Part shown: in pieces, positions 62,049-64,000 of the stretch
Layout of the letters: every line of letters starts with the position of its first letter
How positions within the stretch are numbered: the first letter of the stretch is position 1
DNA from: Bradyrhizobium sp. AUGA SZCCT0283
Lineage (GTDB): Bacteria > Pseudomonadota > Alphaproteobacteria > Rhizobiales > Xanthobacteraceae
DNA length: 64,000 bases
Reading direction: 5' to 3'
Assembly: GCF_018130385.1 (NCBI RefSeq)
Contig: NZ_JAFCLU010000017.1
Location: 1-64,000, forward strand
The notes under the pieces: generated by a model
Told to the model about the DNA's origin: nothing
The model's input: the letters and a program-made list of their open reading frames with translations, nothing else
The model's database searches: none
Made by a program: the position numbers and the translations under genes

Positions 62049-62533
62049 GTCTTCGTCGTATGCGTACGTTCGAAGCGATAGAAAAGCGCGAGCCAATGCG
62101 AATTGCTCACCACTGCGGCTTCCGCATTTCGGAAGCAGCCGCCAATCCAAAGCAGATACGCGGCGATGCAAGACATGAAGATCGGAATGGTCAGCCGTGG
62201 ATAGCGCTGCATAAGCAGCACGATCGCCGTCATCCTTCGGTGCTCCGATGTCCTGATCGGATAAGTCAGTGCCACGCCGCTAATGCAACAGAATACATGC
62301 ACCGCAAGCGTTCCGTCCATCATGACGCCAAGGGGGGTGCTGTTCACGAAGTCGAGGACCCCGGTCAACCCGCGCCCTTGCATCGCTTCGGGATTGAGCA
62401 TCCAGACTTGAAAAACGTGCGAGGGAATGACGACCAGAGCAGCCCAACCATGCAATCCGTCAAGGGGAGGCGCCCGACTCGATGAAATTCCTCGTTCGCC
62501 ACTATCTCTCTGTCTCCGTCGCGCTGATCTCTT
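62049..62533 (-). pseudogene. Acyltransferase-3 family gene, N-terminal piece
   Basis: Minus-strand frame with PPLDGLHGWAALVVIPSHVF, VMMDGTLAVHVFCCISGVAL, RYPRLTIPIFMSCIAAYLLW and NSHWLALFYRFERT, the first helices and R/H motifs of acyltransferase-3 proteins. It stops at the IS66 end. The usual start codon region has no clear ATG. Joined with 58707-59481 it would make one protein. Confidence 0.78.
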
Positions 62534-62694
62534 GGCGAGCCAGTTCGAACCGCAGTAAGCTCTATGAGAACCTTTCTTCGCGTCTTCAACTATGACCGTC
62601 AGCTTATCGAGGTACTTCCCTCGAAGAGATCGCGCGCGTCGGTTTGACGAAATTGAACCGGAGCATTTGGCAACGTCAAACCACTTTGCACCTG

Positions 62695-63199
62695 CTAAGA
62701 GGCCGGTACGTAGTAACTTTCGCGCGTCCCATCCGGCAATTGTATCTCCCAACCCGATCCGCCGTTTTTATCTCCCATGAAGAAATTCGTTGCGCCCGGC
62801 GGCGGCAATGAATTGGTAAGCTTGAAAATTTCGTTGCTGGATAGGCTGTCGATCCGAAAGAAGCTGTCAACGTTCTGTTTGGCGGTTTTCTCGATTTCCG
62901 TGCGCGCAGATCGCTAAAGAATTTTGCCAGTTCGTCAGATCTCAAATCGGCCTCTATAGATGCATCCATTCGTTGAAACCGTCGGCTTGGTTCTTCATAT
63001 TTTGTAGGGCGAAGGTGACCATACGGGCGAAAACAACGGCATTATACAAGCCGGATCTTGACCGTCTGGGATCATCCATGTCTTTCAGACCTTGACGCGC
63101 GATGTTCAGGCGTTCCTCGGCCGCTCTAATAGAATCTGCTGACGATGCTCCCATGTGGCGATTCGCCTCATAGTTTTTCTTGTAGGAAGTGTTCAGCAA
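62695..63199 (-). pseudogene. Frameshifted hypothetical gene
   Basis: Minus-strand pieces follow in order: SADSIRAAEERLNIARQGLK with RSGLYNAVVFARMVTFALQN (62954-63199), then IEADLRSDELAKFFSDLR, then EIEKTAKQNVDSFFRIDSLS and PPGATNFFMGDKNGGSGWEI ending at TAG 62695. Each phase is coherent, so one gene with two frameshifts is likely. No function recognised. Confidence 0.65.
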
Positions 63200-63244
63200 C
63201 CGGAGGCGACCGCAAGGGTCGACGCTTTGTGGTAACTTGAAAAC

Positions 63245-63448
63245 TCATGATCGAGGTGGGACCAAGCGACCAGCGATCCATCCGCACAGCCATCCAAACG
63301 CCTGACTCAAAACCAGGCCTGCCACCGCAAATAGCGCAAAGCTGCCCCAGAGCAGCCATTGGGATTCGCCGACGTTCCATGGCAACATAACTCGGATAAC
63401 ATCCGGCAAATTCGATAGAACATCCCAGAGTTGTCGAAATGTTTCCAT
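63245..63448 (-). CDS. Small membrane protein
   Basis: 67 residues from ATG 63448, METFRQLWDVLSNLPDVIRV start and one or two hydrophobic helices (WLLWGSFALFAVAGLVLSQA, FGWLCGWIAGRLV). No family recognised. The frame is open upstream to 63496, but that part overlaps the end of the lipoprotein remnant. Confidence 0.5.
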   Translation of the reverse strand: METFRQLWDVLSNLPDVIRVMLPWNVGESQWLLWGSFALFAVAGLVLSQAFGWLCGWIAGRLVPPRS

Positions 63449-63467
63449 TTTAGCCCCATCATCCCCC

Positions 63468-63841
63468 TTAGAAGATTTCGCTGCATCGAGATGCATTCCA
63501 AAGGGGCCGACAGAATCCTCGCGCGGGCGAATTTCAATGATCTTGCCTATAAGGTCGGCAAGATATCAGCGCTGCACCAAACCTTCGGGCCACCCATCGA
63601 CGCGTTGGAGCTTGTCTCCCAAACATAGACACGCCGGCCGTCGTCCGAAAGCCGTTGATCGCGTTAAGCAGCTCCATAGGCCACAAAGAAATCGTCGGCC
63701 CGCTTGCCGACCCAAGTTGCCTGCATCGCTTGGCCAGCCTGCTGCGTTGAGCCGCAGCCTGCCAGCGTCGTTGCCAAGGCCAAAAGCCAGCAGGACGCGA
63801 GGGCACAGCAATCCCAGCGCCGATCTCGGCGTCGATTTCAT
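63468..63841 (-). pseudogene. Frameshifted lipoprotein gene
   Basis: Start MKSTPRSALGLLCPRVLLAF at 63841; one phase change gives LLALATTLAGCGSTQQAGQA (lipobox LAGC) and MQATWVGKRADDFFVAYGA. Later pieces are DDGRRVYVWETSSNA, KVWCSADIL, IGKIIEIRPREDSVG and SRCSEIF ending at TAA 63468. Order and motifs fit one small outer-membrane-type lipoprotein broken by several frameshifts. Confidence 0.65.
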
Positions 63842-64000
63842 GGATAATCTCCCCAGCCGATGGCCATTCAAACGCAACCAGCGGTGGAGAGCAAGCCCTG
63901 GAGGATGCCAAAGCCGGCCCGGGATGCCTTGGCAGTCGCTTTGCGCTGGACCGCGGCTAACCCGGTGCCTAGCGGCGAGAGCCAGGAGGATCAGAGAAAA

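Larger units (their letters stand above)
59490..62049 (+). mobile_element. IS66-family insertion sequence
   Basis: About 2.55 kb carrying the standard tnpA-tnpB-tnpC set. Imperfect terminal inverted repeats are visible: TGATGGACGCGAGCGCTGC (59495-59513) against the reverse complement of 62026-62044 (TGATTGACGCATGCGCGGG), 14 of 19 matching. Outer ends and an 8-bp target duplication could not be fixed with certainty. All three genes look intact. It separates the two parts of an acyltransferase gene. Confidence 0.88.

Noticed and set aside
62954..63199. Intact 81-residue protein starting MLNTSYKKN
   Set aside because: The end at TAG interrupts sequence that continues coherently in the next phases, so it is treated as part of a frameshifted gene.

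Overview
The left 16 kb is conserved chromosomal backbone of an alphaproteobacterium, most likely Bradyrhizobium or a close Bradyrhizobiaceae relative. The evidence is the rpmH-rnpA-yidC-engB-argB order, the def-fmt-truA block, the dapD/dapE neighbourhood, high G+C codon use, and the many short palindromic repeats between genes. This is an inference from gene content; no 16S or other marker is present.

Layout. 1-15.8 kb holds rmuC, def-fmt-truA, a DUF805 gene with dapE, dapD, a pyrimidine-nucleotidase-like HAD protein, a DUF1036 protein, argB, a DUF423 gene, engB, yidC, rnpA, rpmH and a sensor histidine kinase. At 16.0 kb is an intact tRNA-Arg(ACG). Its 3' 49 bases are repeated exactly at 26.31 kb, which delimits a 10.3-kb integrated element (16032-26359). 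Next to the tRNA is a tyrosine integrase, then small regulators. The far end carries a replication-type gene with internal 12-base repeats, a terminase-small-subunit-like gene, an HK97-type major capsid gene and a few small genes. No large terminase, portal, protease or tail gene is visible, so it looks like a phage satellite or a reduced prophage. A P-loop ATPase resembling the Sll1717 family sits in its centre as probable cargo.

26.4-30.7 kb is the remnant or core of a second mobile element: an AlpA-like regulator, a Ti-type TraA relaxase/helicase, an oriT-like sequence, and TraC/TraD-like genes. There is no coupling protein and no mating-pair genes. 30.7-31.8 kb is decayed sequence with an IS3-family transposase scrap.

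From 31.8 kb onward the window is a cell-surface polysaccharide region of mosaic origin. It contains a three-gene unit (small membrane protein, NoeA-like methyltransferase, membrane sulfatase-like protein) and a 1089-residue RTX repeat protein. An apparent operon encodes a Wzm/Wzt-type ABC exporter, a methyltransferase with a duplicated coiled coil, and a 1130-residue GT2-GT4-radical SAM fusion. galE lies between two proteins that share an undescribed domain. Two GT4 glycosyltransferases and an O-antigen-ligase-like protein follow. Together these suggest export of an ABC-transporter-dependent glycan and its ligation or modification.

The right end (58.4-64 kb) is decaying: a 47-residue gene, an acyltransferase gene in pieces around a complete IS66-family element, and two frameshifted genes. 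No nod, nif or fix genes, CRISPR array or rRNA were seen.
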